Below the pieces are notes generated by a model. The model worked only from the letters and a program-made list of their open reading frames with translations, had not been told where the DNA came from and made no database searches. DNA of 64,000 nucleotides, taken from Novosphingobium indicum. Its GTDB lineage: Bacteria > Pseudomonadota > Alphaproteobacteria > Sphingomonadales > Sphingomonadaceae. Below, piece by piece: positions 1-9,884 of this stretch; position 1 is the first letter of the stretch, and each line of letters starts with the position of its first letter. Position numbers and translations under genes: made by a program. The stretch spans positions 186,001 to 250,000 of the forward strand of contig NZ_BMLK01000006.1 of assembly GCF_014645195.1 (NCBI RefSeq). Reading direction: 5' to 3'.

Positions 1-2
1 CG

Positions 3-158
3 ATCCAGAACAAGGTGAAGCCCGAGGAGGCCAAGGCCTTGCAGGTCAAGCTGGAACCCGAACTGCGCCCGGTGTCCTTCCGCTTCCGCGGCTTCGGTCT
101 CTATGCGTGGGAAGACGGTCTCTGGCGCCCGCTACGCGTCCTCACCTTTCGCGGGTGA
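3..158 (+). CDS. C-terminal fragment, possibly a 2'-5' RNA ligase / 2H phosphoesterase family protein
   Basis: The window opens inside a reading frame that runs from base 3 to TGA at 156-158 and gives 51 residues. The tail has a charged helix-like stretch followed by alternating hydrophobic/aromatic strands (FRFRGFGLYAWEDGLW) and ends LRVLTFRG. This pattern resembles the last strands of 2'-5' RNA ligase-like 2H phosphoesterases, but no HxT/S catalytic motif lies in the visible part. The family call is therefore tentative. That a gene ends here is better supported by codon use. Confidence 0.35.
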   Translation: MQNKVKPEEAKALQVKLEPELRPVSFRFRGFGLYAWEDGLWRPLRVLTFRG

Positions 159-400
159 ACTGAGCAAAAGTTTTTGCGGTGGAGCGAATTCTTCCCGCCC
201 CGGACATGCGGGACTTCCCGAGAACTGGGTGGTCATCGAGCCAGCATGGTGGCTTTAAGAGCCGGCACTGGAGCGCGGCACTCAGGCGCATCCGTGGAAG
301 CTCTGCCTAGAATGACTGCCCCTAGGGACAGGTTGTTGTTAGTCCACGATCTCCGCATATGTCGTGTCATCCCTGAACACAAATATGAAAAGAGGATGAA

Positions 401-556
401 ATGCGTTTTGTGAAAGACCAAAACAAATATGCGTCTGACAATGTGAGAGGAGGAAGTGAAGAACATGTTGTGAGATATGTTCTCATGGCCAGCCTTTGTC
501 TGTCGATACTGAGCCTCAGTGCGATATGGATTGGCCGTGCTCTGGCCCTGTATTGA
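401..556 (+). CDS. 51-residue single-pass membrane microprotein, unknown function
   Basis: An ATG at 401 is preceded by an AAGAGGA ribosome-binding site about 6 bases upstream and opens a 51-codon frame ending in TGA at 554-556. The first 26 residues are polar and charged. Residues 27-49 form one hydrophobic segment (VLMASLCLSILSLSAIWIG), so the product should be a small inner-membrane protein with one transmembrane helix. The frame ends 74 bases before the fasciclin gene, on the same strand. I recognise no family. It could be a chance frame, but the good RBS, the clean polar-then-hydrophobic layout and a gap otherwise without genes favour a real gene. Confidence 0.45.
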   Translation: MRFVKDQNKYASDNVRGGSEEHVVRYVLMASLCLSILSLSAIWIGRALALY

Positions 557-630
557 TTGAAGAGCGTACCCGACCCGCAGCATTGTCCCCCCTGCAAACC
601 CTAGCCCCCCAAAAAAATGGAGAGATCCTG

Positions 631-1152
631 ATGAAAACTCTTATCGTAATGGCCTCGGCAGTTGCCCTGACGGCCGCCACGCCTGCCTTTGCCGGTCATC
701 ATGGTACTTCGACCATTGTCGAAACCGCCGTCGCATCGCCACAGCATGAAACGCTGGTCGCCGCGGTCAAGGCCGCGGATCTGGTCGATACGCTCGGCGG
801 AGAAGGGCCGTTCACGGTATTTGCACCGACCGATGCCGCGTTCGCCAAGCTGCCCGATGGCACCGTTGCGCAGCTGCTGAAGGCGGAGAACGCCTCAACC
901 TTGCGCTCGATCCTGACGTATCATGTCGTGCCCGGAAAAGTGTCGTCTACCGATCTGATCGGCATGATTGAGGACAACGGCGGTGAAGCGCGGCTCGAAA
1001 CCGTTCAGGGCGCTACGTTGACCGCCAGCCTCTCGGATGGAAACGTCATCCTTACCGACGCCAAGGGCGGCACGGCCACCGTCGTAAAGGCAGACCTGGA
1101 AGCCTCCAACGGCCTCGTTCACGCAACGGATTCCGTATCGATGCCCGGCTGA
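631..1152 (+). CDS. Secreted fasciclin (FAS1) domain protein
   Basis: The 173-residue product starts at ATG 631 behind GGAGAG. An earlier in-frame start at 496 would put an unlikely 45-residue leader before the signal peptide. Residues 1-22 are a signal peptide ending in AFA. One FAS1 domain follows: an H1-like block with FTVFAPTDAAFAKLP near residue 62, an ILTYHVVPG block near residue 95, and the closing VVKADLEASNGLVHATDSV block near the C-terminus. FAS1 proteins of this size are periplasmic or extracellular adhesion or matrix proteins; the ligand is unknown. The gene is followed by two hairpins that could end its transcript. Confidence 0.93.
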   Translation: MKTLIVMASAVALTAATPAFAGHHGTSTIVETAVASPQHETLVAAVKAADLVDTLGGEGPFTVFAPTDAAFAKLPDGTVAQLLKAENASTLRSILTYHVVPGKVSSTDLIGMIEDNGGEARLETVQGATLTASLSDGNVILTDAKGGTATVVKADLEASNGLVHATDSVSMPG

Positions 1153-1202
1153 CATTTGAGCAAGTTGCATCGTTGAAACGGTCGACACCGTGTATTCTGA
1201 TG

Positions 1203-1236
1203 GCGGGGTAGCAATCTCGAATTGCTGCCCCGCTTT
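1203..1236 (+). terminator. Hairpin downstream of the fasciclin gene
   Basis: Arms 1203-1215 and 1221-1233 pair over 13 bp with one G-U pair around a CTCGA loop. TTTCT follows. It lies 50 bases after the fasciclin stop codon, where an intrinsic terminator is expected. The T-run is short. Confidence 0.6.
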
Positions 1237-1291
1237 CTGCTTGCCCCTTGGCCTGACAGACGCTGCCGCGAATTCGCGGGCAAAGGCCGCG

Positions 1292-1323
1292 ATAACGCAG
1301 ACCAAGTGGTCTGCGTTATTTTC
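1292..1323 (+). terminator. Second, perfect 13-bp hairpin between the fasciclin gene and tRNA-Met
   Basis: ATAACGCAGACCA at 1292-1304 pairs perfectly with 1307-1319 and leaves only two bases between the arms. TTTTC follows on the plus strand. It may be a backup terminator for plus-strand transcripts running toward the oppositely oriented tRNA gene. On the minus strand it lies just past the tRNA 3' end but is not followed by T residues. Confidence 0.5.
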
Positions 1324-1343
1324 GGTCAACAATTGAAAGTAAG

Positions 1344-1420
1344 TGGTAGCGGAGGAGGGACTCGAACCCCCGACACGCGGATTATGATTCCGCTGCTCTA
1401 ACCGGCTGAGCTACTCCGCC
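1344..1420 (-). tRNA. tRNA-Met (anticodon CAT), elongator type
   Basis: Read on the minus strand, this is a 77-nt cloverleaf. The acceptor stem GGCGGAG pairs with CTCCGCT (G-U at the first pair). The D-arm contains AGCTCAGCCGGTTAGAGC, the anticodon stem GCGGA/TCCGC encloses loop ATCATAA, and the T-arm contains GGGTTCGAGTCCC. CCA is encoded. The first acceptor pair and the D-arm do not show the initiator pattern, so elongator Met is the best reading. A CAT anticodon could also belong to a lysidine-modified tRNA-Ile, but the body resembles alphaproteobacterial elongator tRNA-Met. Confidence 0.95.
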
Positions 1421-1495
1421 ACACCAATGCCGTCCAACCACGAGAGGCTTGATCCGGTGCACCGGGAGGCCGGTGCAGGCCGCGTCCTCTAGGGG

Positions 1496-1533
1496 GGAGG
1501 GTGCCTGTGGTCAATACCCAAAAAGCACCCTCC
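1496..1533. repeat. 9-bp inverted repeat between tRNA-Met and the BCCT gene
   Basis: GGAGGGTGC at 1496-1504 is the exact reverse complement of 1525-1533, with a 20-base loop that contains an A-run on the plus strand. It lies 36 bases beyond the BCCT stop codon. The loop is long and no T-run follows, so terminator function is uncertain. Confidence 0.35.
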
Positions 1534-1568
1534 ATCGCATTCATCGGGAAGGGCCCTGAAAGCGCCGC

Positions 1569-3557
<1,989 letters not shown>

Positions 3558-3658
3558 TCCTGTCTCCTGTCCAGACCTTGCAGCGGCCCTCATGGTGGAA
3601 CGGTGGGGGCCTTGTCGAGTTTCGTCTGAGGAAAACGAAAAACGAATGGGGATAGAAC

Positions 3659-4074
3659 GTGAGACGCTTCCTTCCGGGAATCGCGCTCGCTTTCGGTGTT
3701 TTTACACCTGCCATGGCTCAGAGCGCTTAGGTTGAAAGCAGCGCAAATCCACCATCCGATGCCGCCGATAGCACCACGAACGATTTGGGCGATCGGGTGT
3801 CGGTAGATGTCGGTGCCGCACTGGGGAGCAAATACATGTCGCGCGGTATAGGCTTCGCGGAAAAACCGAGTCTGCAGCCATATCTGACCGTTAGCCTCGA
3901 CCTCCCGACGCTGGAAGGCGGCGCCATCACCGACGCGCGCGCCTTCGTGGGGAACTGGAACAATGTGAAACTGGGCCCAGTGGCGTCGATGTCTGGCTGC
4001 TCAATGACAACGTGACGAACGGGTTGGGAGATAGCGAAGTGGTGGGCCACGCCGGCATGAACTGGAGTTTCTGA
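3659..4074 (+). pseudogene. Decayed outer-membrane beta-barrel protein (TorF/porin-like remnant)
   Basis: A GTG at 3659 opens a good signal peptide (VRRFLPGIALAFGVFTPAMA), but an in-frame TAG at 3728-3730 stops it just after the cleavage site. The same frame then stays open to TGA near 4015 and encodes a barrel N-terminus (VSVDVGAALGSKYMSRGIGF, then PSLQPYLTVSLDLP). Shifting by one base near 3950-3970 restores a typical barrel end, SGVDVWLLNDNV and then HAGMNWSF, with the terminal Phe of outer-membrane proteins, closing at TGA 4072-4074. So there is a nonsense codon, a frameshift and a large internal loss, since the whole is only about 138 codons. The SKYMSRG motif recalls TorF-type putative porins; the family call is tentative. 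Confidence 0.7.
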
Positions 4075-4235
4075 GGCGGCAGGAAACCTCTCCGACGATC
4101 TGCAGGCCGATTTCCGGGGATGTGGGCAGAGGAGAACCCACAGGTCACAAAATCGGCTCCACCCGGCACATAGCGGCGTCCCGCACGTTCTATGTTTCCA
4201 GGCAGGCGAAAGTTGGAAGAAGGCGGGAGTTGATC

Positions 4236-5294
4236 ATGCAGGGCACCGGATCGGAAGAAGGGCGTCATCGCCTGTTTATCGAGAGACTTCTGATCATCAC
4301 GGCCTTCGTCGTGATTGCCTGGATGCTGTGGTACGTCCGATCACTGATCGTCGTCGTCACCGGAGCCGTTGTTCTGGCCGTTCTGCTGCGCGCGATCGCC
4401 GATCCTATTGCCAGGCATACGCGGCTGAGCGCGAAGCTCGCCACGGCGGTTTCGGTGCTGATAGTGGCGGCTGTTCTGGGGTGCGCCGGCTGGTTGTTCG
4501 GTTCGACGATGGCCGACCAGTTCGCCCATATCAGCTCGACCATTCCGACCTCATGGGACCAGTTGAAAGCACAGGCTGACGCAATCCCGTTTGGCGGCCA
4601 CCTGATCACGTCGCTCCAGGGCGGATTCGATCTTCCCAAACTCGTGCCCCAGTTGTTCAACATTGTCGGCAATGCAGCCACGACACTGATCATGATTCTG
4701 TTCGGTGCCATTTTCTTTGCCGCGCAGCCCGGGCTTTACACCCGCGGAATGGCCAAGCTGGTGCCGCAGGACCGGCGTCCGCTGTTTTCCCAATCGCTGC
4801 AGGATTCCGGCAAGGCCCTGCGGCTCTGGTTGCTGGGGCAGCTGATCTCGATGGTTGTGGTTGGGCTGCTCACAGGTTTCGGGCTGTGGCTCGCCGGCGT
4901 GCCTTCGGCCATGGCTCTGGGGCTCATCGCGGGGTTGACCGAGGGTATTCCTTATCTTGGCCCCATCGTGGGTTCGATCCCCGGACTGTTGCTCGCCCTT
5001 CTTCAGGGACCGGAGACGGCCATGTGGGCCCTGATCGTCTATGTCGCGGTCCAGCAGATCGAGGGCAACACGCTGGTCCCGCTCATTCATCACGAGTTCG
5101 TGAACCTGCCTCCCGCCCTCACGCTGTTCTGGATTGTCGCCGCAGGGCTGATCTTCGGGGTGGTGGGGGTTATCTTTGCGACACCGATGCTGGTGGTGCT
5201 CTTCGTATTGGTGAAACGCCTCTACGTTCGCGAGGCGCTCGATACGGATACTGCGCTGCCCGGTGAGACCGACGAAGACGAAGCGAAGGTCTGA
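4236..5294 (+). CDS. AI-2E family transporter (UPF0118/PerM-like permease)
   Basis: The 352-residue protein starts at ATG 4236 behind AGGCGGGAG; the frame is open further upstream into the pseudogene tail, but no start there has an RBS. It has two N-terminal helices with WMLWYVRSLIVVVTGAVVLAVLL, a helix near residue 80, a long soluble segment, and a C-terminal helix bundle with GLIAGLTEGIPYLGPIVGSI near residue 235 and a family-typical QQIEGNTLVPLI near 272. This is the AI-2E/PerM fold. Members have been linked to quorum-signal export, Na+/H+ antiport and general efflux, so the substrate is open. It stands alone, convergent with the cytochrome operon. Confidence 0.9.
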   Translation: MQGTGSEEGRHRLFIERLLIITAFVVIAWMLWYVRSLIVVVTGAVVLAVLLRAIADPIARHTRLSAKLATAVSVLIVAAVLGCAGWLFGSTMADQFAHISSTIPTSWDQLKAQADAIPFGGHLITSLQGGFDLPKLVPQLFNIVGNAATTLIMILFGAIFFAAQPGLYTRGMAKLVPQDRRPLFSQSLQDSGKALRLWLLGQLISMVVVGLLTGFGLWLAGVPSAMALGLIAGLTEGIPYLGPIVGSIPGLLLALLQGPETAMWALIVYVAVQQIEGNTLVPLIHHEFVNLPPALTLFWIVAAGLIFGVVGVIFATPMLVVLFVLVKRLYVREALDTDTALPGETDEDEAKV

Positions 5295-5315
5295 GCGGCG
5301 CTATCTCCTCCGACG

Positions 5316-6374
5316 TCAGTCCCGCTGGTTCAGAGGGGTTGCCTCCGACAGCGCCTTGGCCAAGCCTTCGATCTCCTCTTCAGGTATGCGCCGGGCGATG
5401 ACGGGCATGGGCAGTTGCGGCTTGTTTGCGTCGATCATGGTCTTTTCTCCCCGCCAGTTGCGTAAGCGGTCGGCCAGATAAGTGGTTCGCTGACCGGCGA
5501 TCAAAGGCGCCGGTTTGTCCGGTGCGTGGCACCGCGAGCAAGCTGGTAGCTGTTCGCCCGGAAGTCCTGCGGACAGGATCGGGTTCGCTTCGGGAAGGCC
5601 GATGTCTTCAAGGCCGGGCATGGCAGCGAAGTGATCCGCCAGCGCCTCCATTTCGGCATCCGATAGCGGAGCGGCCGCGACCTGCATGGGGCCGCTGGCA
5701 CGTTTCCCAGAAGCATAGTCACGCAGGGATTGAAGCAGGTAGGCGGGGTTTTGTCCGGCCAGTACGGGTATGTCGTCTTGCTTGCGACCGAGCCCGTCGG
5801 TTCCGTGGCATCCGGCGCAGCTCTCCAGCACGCGGGGTCTGAACCCCGATACGGTCGGTTCCGCCGGGACCTGGGTCAGGTTGCGGTATTGCCGGGGCGT
5901 CATCTCGGGAAGCCTGCGCAGGAAGCCGACCATGCGGCGCACTTCGTCCGGGCGGTCGAGCGAGGGCCAGGCGGGCATCCCCGTATACTTCACGCCGTGC
6001 TGCACGATCCAGAACAGCTCGGCATCGTCGTAGTGCTGCACTGTCCGGGCAAGATCGGGAGCAGGGGGCGTGGCAGCCTGCATCTGCGGCGAGGGCGGTG
6101 CACCCGGTGCGCCGTGGCAGACCTGACAAGCCTGCCTGAAGTGTCCCGCCGCGCTGATCAGCCCATTGTCGTCGCGCACGTCCTCGGGCGTCTGGAAGGT
6201 CGAATAGGTCCGCACCGAATTCTGCATCGTCCAGTGGAGGAACCAGTCGGTGATTTTCCAGTGCCCGGAAGAGGCCGAGATCTGAAAGAGGCCGGACCAT
6301 GCGAACAGCAGCCCGGCGAGCCCGAGCGTCACAAGCGCTGCCAGCGCGCGCTTCCATGTCAGGTGAACCGTCAT
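5316..6374 (-). CDS. Triheme c-type cytochrome of the oxidase operon
   Basis: The 352-residue protein has an N-terminal membrane anchor or signal (residues 9-30) and three c-heme sites: CQVCH near residue 83, CAGCH near 187 and CSRCH near 281. The first domain resembles a membrane-bound mono-heme cytochrome c. The second and third resemble the paired cytochrome c4/c553-type domains that carry electrons to terminal oxidases. It is the last gene of the five-gene oxidase operon and its ATG overlaps the CtaG-like stop (ATGA), so it probably delivers electrons to this oxidase in the periplasm. That role is inference from position. Confidence 0.88.
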   Translation of the reverse strand: MTVHLTWKRALAALVTLGLAGLLFAWSGLFQISASSGHWKITDWFLHWTMQNSVRTYSTFQTPEDVRDDNGLISAAGHFRQACQVCHGAPGAPPSPQMQAATPPAPDLARTVQHYDDAELFWIVQHGVKYTGMPAWPSLDRPDEVRRMVGFLRRLPEMTPRQYRNLTQVPAEPTVSGFRPRVLESCAGCHGTDGLGRKQDDIPVLAGQNPAYLLQSLRDYASGKRASGPMQVAAAPLSDAEMEALADHFAAMPGLEDIGLPEANPILSAGLPGEQLPACSRCHAPDKPAPLIAGQRTTYLADRLRNWRGEKTMIDANKPQLPMPVIARRIPEEEIEGLAKALSEATPLNQRD

Positions 6375-6973
6375 GTGGGCTGATCCGTTTCAGTACGCAG
6401 GAGGCTGCCCAGCAAGGAGAGGCCTCCCGCAAGGTAGCTGACCGCCCCTATGGCCAGCATCACCGCGCCGCCGAGTTGCTGGTCGGCAAGCGGATCGAGC
6501 CCGAGCGGCGAGGCATGCTGCATATCGGCCATGGTGTAGAGCGGGCGCGGCGCCAGTCCGATGAGCACGCCAAGCAATGTCATGTGCATCGAAGTCAGCA
6601 GCAGCGCGCCGATACCCGATGCCCGATTGGCATTGTGCAGGACAGCGCTCCACAGCAGGTATCCCGATATCAGAAAGCAGGCCTGTTCGAGCAAGGCGAT
6701 CATGGGAAACGATGCGCTGGCGTGCCGCAAGGCGGGAAGATGCCAGCCCCAGACGGTCGCCAGTTCCAAAAGCATCATTGCCATGGGCGTAATCTGCCGC
6801 TGCCAGCGCCGTGCAACGTCGAAGGTGCTGCCTCTCAGCCTCATCGCAAGAAGTGGCGCGGCTACGGCGACGGCAAGCATATGACCTGCCATATGTCCGG
6901 TCATGCCCAGCCGTGACAGCACCCAGGCGATCGGGATCAGGCTCAGGCCCAGCAGCAGAGGCAGCCGGTTCAT
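6371..6973 (-). CDS. ctaG: CtaG-like cytochrome c oxidase assembly membrane protein (caa3 CtaG family)
   Basis: The 200-residue polytopic membrane protein starts at ATG 6973, where the codon overlaps the upstream stop by ATGA. It carries the histidine- and methionine-rich segments of the caa3_CtaG family: MTGHMAGHM near residue 24, a WGWHLPALRHA block near 84, and MHMTLLGVLIGLAPRPLY near 140. Family members of the Bacillus CtaG type are needed for an active caa3 oxidase and probably help copper reach the CuA or CuB site. This is not the Cox11-type protein that shares the ctaG name in other bacteria. The oxidase neighbours support the role. Confidence 0.88.
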   Translation of the reverse strand: MNRLPLLLGLSLIPIAWVLSRLGMTGHMAGHMLAVAVAAPLLAMRLRGSTFDVARRWQRQITPMAMMLLELATVWGWHLPALRHASASFPMIALLEQACFLISGYLLWSAVLHNANRASGIGALLLTSMHMTLLGVLIGLAPRPLYTMADMQHASPLGLDPLADQQLGGAVMLAIGAVSYLAGGLSLLGSLLRTETDQPT

Positions 6974-7365
6974 CGGCAATCTCCGATGAAGATCACCGGC
7001 AGCGCGGTGAAGACCACTCCGACGAAGCTCAATCCGGCCAGCAGCAGCGTTGCCTTGGCAAGGAAGCGCAGGCGGTCGATCTCGGTGCTGTCCTGATGCG
7101 GTGGAGGATCGCCGGGGGTGCGTTCCTGGTGCCAGGCTATCCAGCCCGAGACGAGGATCACGATCAGCGCCATCAAGGTTCCGGCGAGGAACAGCACGGG
7201 AAACTTCGCGAAACTGTCCGTCTTGGCGCAGGATATGGCGGCCCAGAGATACGAAAACAGGAAATGGGCGGCCCAGGCCGTGGGCGGCACGATCAGCGTC
7301 CACAGCGTCACCCGCAGACGTTCGTGCCACTTGCGGCGCTGCCGTGACGTTTCGGAATCGCTCAT
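6970..7365 (-). CDS. Small membrane protein of the caa3 oxidase operon, unknown function
   Basis: The 131-residue protein has a basic N-terminus (residues 1-20) and three predicted helices at about 24-48, 56-80 and 107-127. Its start overlaps the end of the subunit I-III gene (ATGA), and its stop overlaps the start of the CtaG-like gene (ATGA), so it is translated with them. It has no heme or copper motif. Small uncharacterised membrane proteins often sit at this place in caa3 operons and could be an accessory subunit or assembly factor. I do not recognise a named family. Confidence 0.8.
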   Translation of the reverse strand: MSDSETSRQRRKWHERLRVTLWTLIVPPTAWAAHFLFSYLWAAISCAKTDSFAKFPVLFLAGTLMALIVILVSGWIAWHQERTPGDPPPHQDSTEIDRLRFLAKATLLLAGLSFVGVVFTALPVIFIGDCR

Positions 7366-9884
7366 GACGCCTCCGGAAACAGGCCGATGGTGAGGTAGGT
7401 CACGAGCGTCGTCAGCGCGAGGAAGTGCATGTACACTGTTACGTTCCGCAGATCGGCGTCGTGCTTCGGCAGGCAATATCCGGCGACGCTGCGGGCCAGC
7501 ACATAGCCGATCATGATGGCGCCAACGGCTGCGTGGGCTGCGGTCCAGATCGCAAGCGTCCAGACGATGGCCGGGTAGGTGTGCAGTGCCGGGTCCATCC
7601 CGGACAGCCAGGGGCCGGCAAGCCCCGCTGCGCCGCTGCCAAGACAGGCCAGCCATCCGGCAACCAGCATTGCCCGTGCAATCCCGATATTCCCGCGTGC
7701 GAGGACTTCTCTTGCGGCAAACGTCAGTCCCCACGCTGCGAGGCCCACGGCCAGCGCAACCACCGGCCAGAACACACCCGGTGCGTCTGCAAGCGCGGCT
7801 GGCGGGAAATCTTCATGGACCGTCCAGAAGAAGTAATAGCCGAACACGAGGCCGGAAAAGGCCGTGGCGTCTGCCATCATCGTGATGAACATAGCCCACC
7901 ATCCGGGCGAGGAAGACCCGGAGATGTAGAGCGGCAGTTCCATGCCATGCCCGATCGGCTTCGAGGGCTTTTCGGGGATCTCCGCCGTACCGGTCCAGAG
8001 CCACCACAGGATCATCGCCAACGTTGCCACACCCGATACGAGTGCGGCCCAGTAAAGGTGATAGGTGGTGAGAATGAACACGCCGCCGAGCGTGAAGGCC
8101 GTCATCATCGGCTTCCACGATGGCGTACCGAGCCGGACGACGGCGAGCGGACGGGCATCGAGGACAGTGGTGATGATGGTTTCGCGACGTCCTTCCTCCG
8201 CATCGGGAAGGAAGTAGCGGCCCTCATCGACCTTGCGCATGAAGTCGGGCTGGTCCCAGATCGGATAGCGGCTTTCGATCAGCGGGATCGAGCGGATGCC
8301 CCAGTGTTCGTCCTGCGGATGCGCCAGCCATTCGAGCGTTCCCGCATCCCAGGGATTGCGCTTGGCATGCGCACGGCGGGGCGAGCAGGCAAGATCCACG
8401 CAGATCACGGCCACGCCGATGGCGAACACGAAGGCGCCGATGGTCGAGGCCATGTTGAGGCCGCCCAGTCCGAGTTCCTCAGGGTAGGTAAAGACCCTGC
8501 GCGGCATGCCTTCCAAGCCAGAAAGGTGCATCGGGAAGAAACAGAGGTTCACCCCTACGAACAGGAGCCAGAAGGCGATCTTCCCCAGTCGGTCCGACAG
8601 CTTCTTTCCGGTGATCAGCGGCCAGTAGTAGTAGAGCCCGGCGAACAGCGGCAGCAGGGTGCCGCCGATCAGCACGTAGTGCAGATGGGCCACGACGAAG
8701 TAGGTGTCGTGCGCCTGCCAGTCGAAGGGCGCGACTGCGACCATGACTCCGGTCAGTCCGCCGATCACGAACACAGCAAGGCTGCCCGCGGCATAGAGCA
8801 TCGGCGTCGACCATGTGAGCCGCCCTGCCCAGATCGTGGCGATGAACACGAAGATCTGTACCGCAGTGGGGATCGCCACCGCTTCGGAAGCAGCCGAGAA
8901 GAAAGCAAGGCTGATTTTGGGCAGTCCGGTCGTGAACATGTGGTGGACCCACAGCCCGAACGAGAGAAAGGCCGTGCCTACCGCCGCCAGCACGATCCAG
9001 GGATAGCCCAGTACGTGCCGACGGGCGAAAGTGGGCACCAGCATGGCGAACAGGGCGATCGAGGGCAGGAAGACGATGTAGACTTCCGGATGGCCGAAGA
9101 TCCAGAAAAGGTGCTGCCACAGCAGCGGATCGCCGCCGCGCGAGGCATCGAAGAACGGCCAGCCCAGCAGGCGTTCCATTTCAAACAGCAGGTCGCCGGC
9201 GATCAGCGGCGGGAAGGCGAAGAGGATCATCACCGCCACCACCAGAATATACCAGGCATAGAGCGGCATCAGGTTGAGCCGCATGCCGGGCGGGCGGCAC
9301 TTGAGTACCCCGACAATCAGTTCGACGGCTGCCGCGACGGAGGAGACCTCGATGAACGAGAGGCCCAGCATCCAGATGTCGGCGCCAAGGCCGGACAGGT
9401 CCGTTCGGGTGGTGAGGGGCGGGTACATGAACCAGCCGCCGTCGGGCGCGGCGCCGAAGAAGATCGATCCGGCCACGAAGACGCCGCCAAGCAGGAAGGA
9501 CCAGTATCCGAAGGCGGAAAGGCGCGGGAAGGGCAAGTCGCGTGCGCCGAGCAGTTGCGGCAGCAGTATGATCGAAACCGCCTCGAACATGGGCACGGCG
9601 AAGAGGAACATCATCATCGAGCCGTGCAGCGTGAACAGCTGGTTGAACTTGGCGGCATCGACGAGATCGTTTTCCGGCACTGCAAGCTGCGAGCGCATGA
9701 TCAGGCCAAGCACGCCTGCAAACAGCATGAAGCCGAACGCTGTGAGCGTGTACCAGGCGCCCACCGCATCGTTGTTGGTATCGGTCCACTTCAAACAGAG
9801 GCCCTTCGGAGGTGCCCATACTTTGCGCAGGCGCTGTTCCTGCGCGGCACGAAGTTGCGGATCGTCCTGCTCGTGGAGGCTCAT
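7362..9884 (-). CDS. ctaD: Cytochrome c oxidase subunits I and III, fused
   Basis: The 840-residue membrane protein is the catalytic core of a heme-copper oxidase. Residues 1 to about 560 are subunit I. Its metal ligands are His87 (FTLHGSMMMFLF), His265 with cross-linking Tyr269 (GHPEVY), His314-His315 (VHHMFTTG), and His400/His402 (VAHLHY). D-channel Asp116 and Glu267 are present. At the usual K-channel Lys the protein has Gln (IPTAVQIF near residue 343). After a soluble linker, residues from about 625 on are a subunit III with ADATAFSGLVFGYYFFW. The MSLHEQ start at 9884 overlaps the subunit II stop by ATGA; a start six codons earlier is possible. It reduces O2 and pumps protons in the inner membrane. 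Confidence 0.95.
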   Translation of the reverse strand: MSLHEQDDPQLRAAQEQRLRKVWAPPKGLCLKWTDTNNDAVGAWYTLTAFGFMLFAGVLGLIMRSQLAVPENDLVDAAKFNQLFTLHGSMMMFLFAVPMFEAVSIILLPQLLGARDLPFPRLSAFGYWSFLLGGVFVAGSIFFGAAPDGGWFMYPPLTTRTDLSGLGADIWMLGLSFIEVSSVAAAVELIVGVLKCRPPGMRLNLMPLYAWYILVVAVMILFAFPPLIAGDLLFEMERLLGWPFFDASRGGDPLLWQHLFWIFGHPEVYIVFLPSIALFAMLVPTFARRHVLGYPWIVLAAVGTAFLSFGLWVHHMFTTGLPKISLAFFSAASEAVAIPTAVQIFVFIATIWAGRLTWSTPMLYAAGSLAVFVIGGLTGVMVAVAPFDWQAHDTYFVVAHLHYVLIGGTLLPLFAGLYYYWPLITGKKLSDRLGKIAFWLLFVGVNLCFFPMHLSGLEGMPRRVFTYPEELGLGGLNMASTIGAFVFAIGVAVICVDLACSPRRAHAKRNPWDAGTLEWLAHPQDEHWGIRSIPLIESRYPIWDQPDFMRKVDEGRYFLPDAEEGRRETIITTVLDARPLAVVRLGTPSWKPMMTAFTLGGVFILTTYHLYWAALVSGVATLAMILWWLWTGTAEIPEKPSKPIGHGMELPLYISGSSSPGWWAMFITMMADATAFSGLVFGYYFFWTVHEDFPPAALADAPGVFWPVVALAVGLAAWGLTFAAREVLARGNIGIARAMLVAGWLACLGSGAAGLAGPWLSGMDPALHTYPAIVWTLAIWTAAHAAVGAIMIGYVLARSVAGYCLPKHDADLRNVTVYMHFLALTTLVTYLTIGLFPEAS

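Noticed and set aside
1344..1568. tRNA-Met as a phage or island attachment site
   Set aside because: No integrase and no direct repeat of the tRNA 3' end seen in the window.
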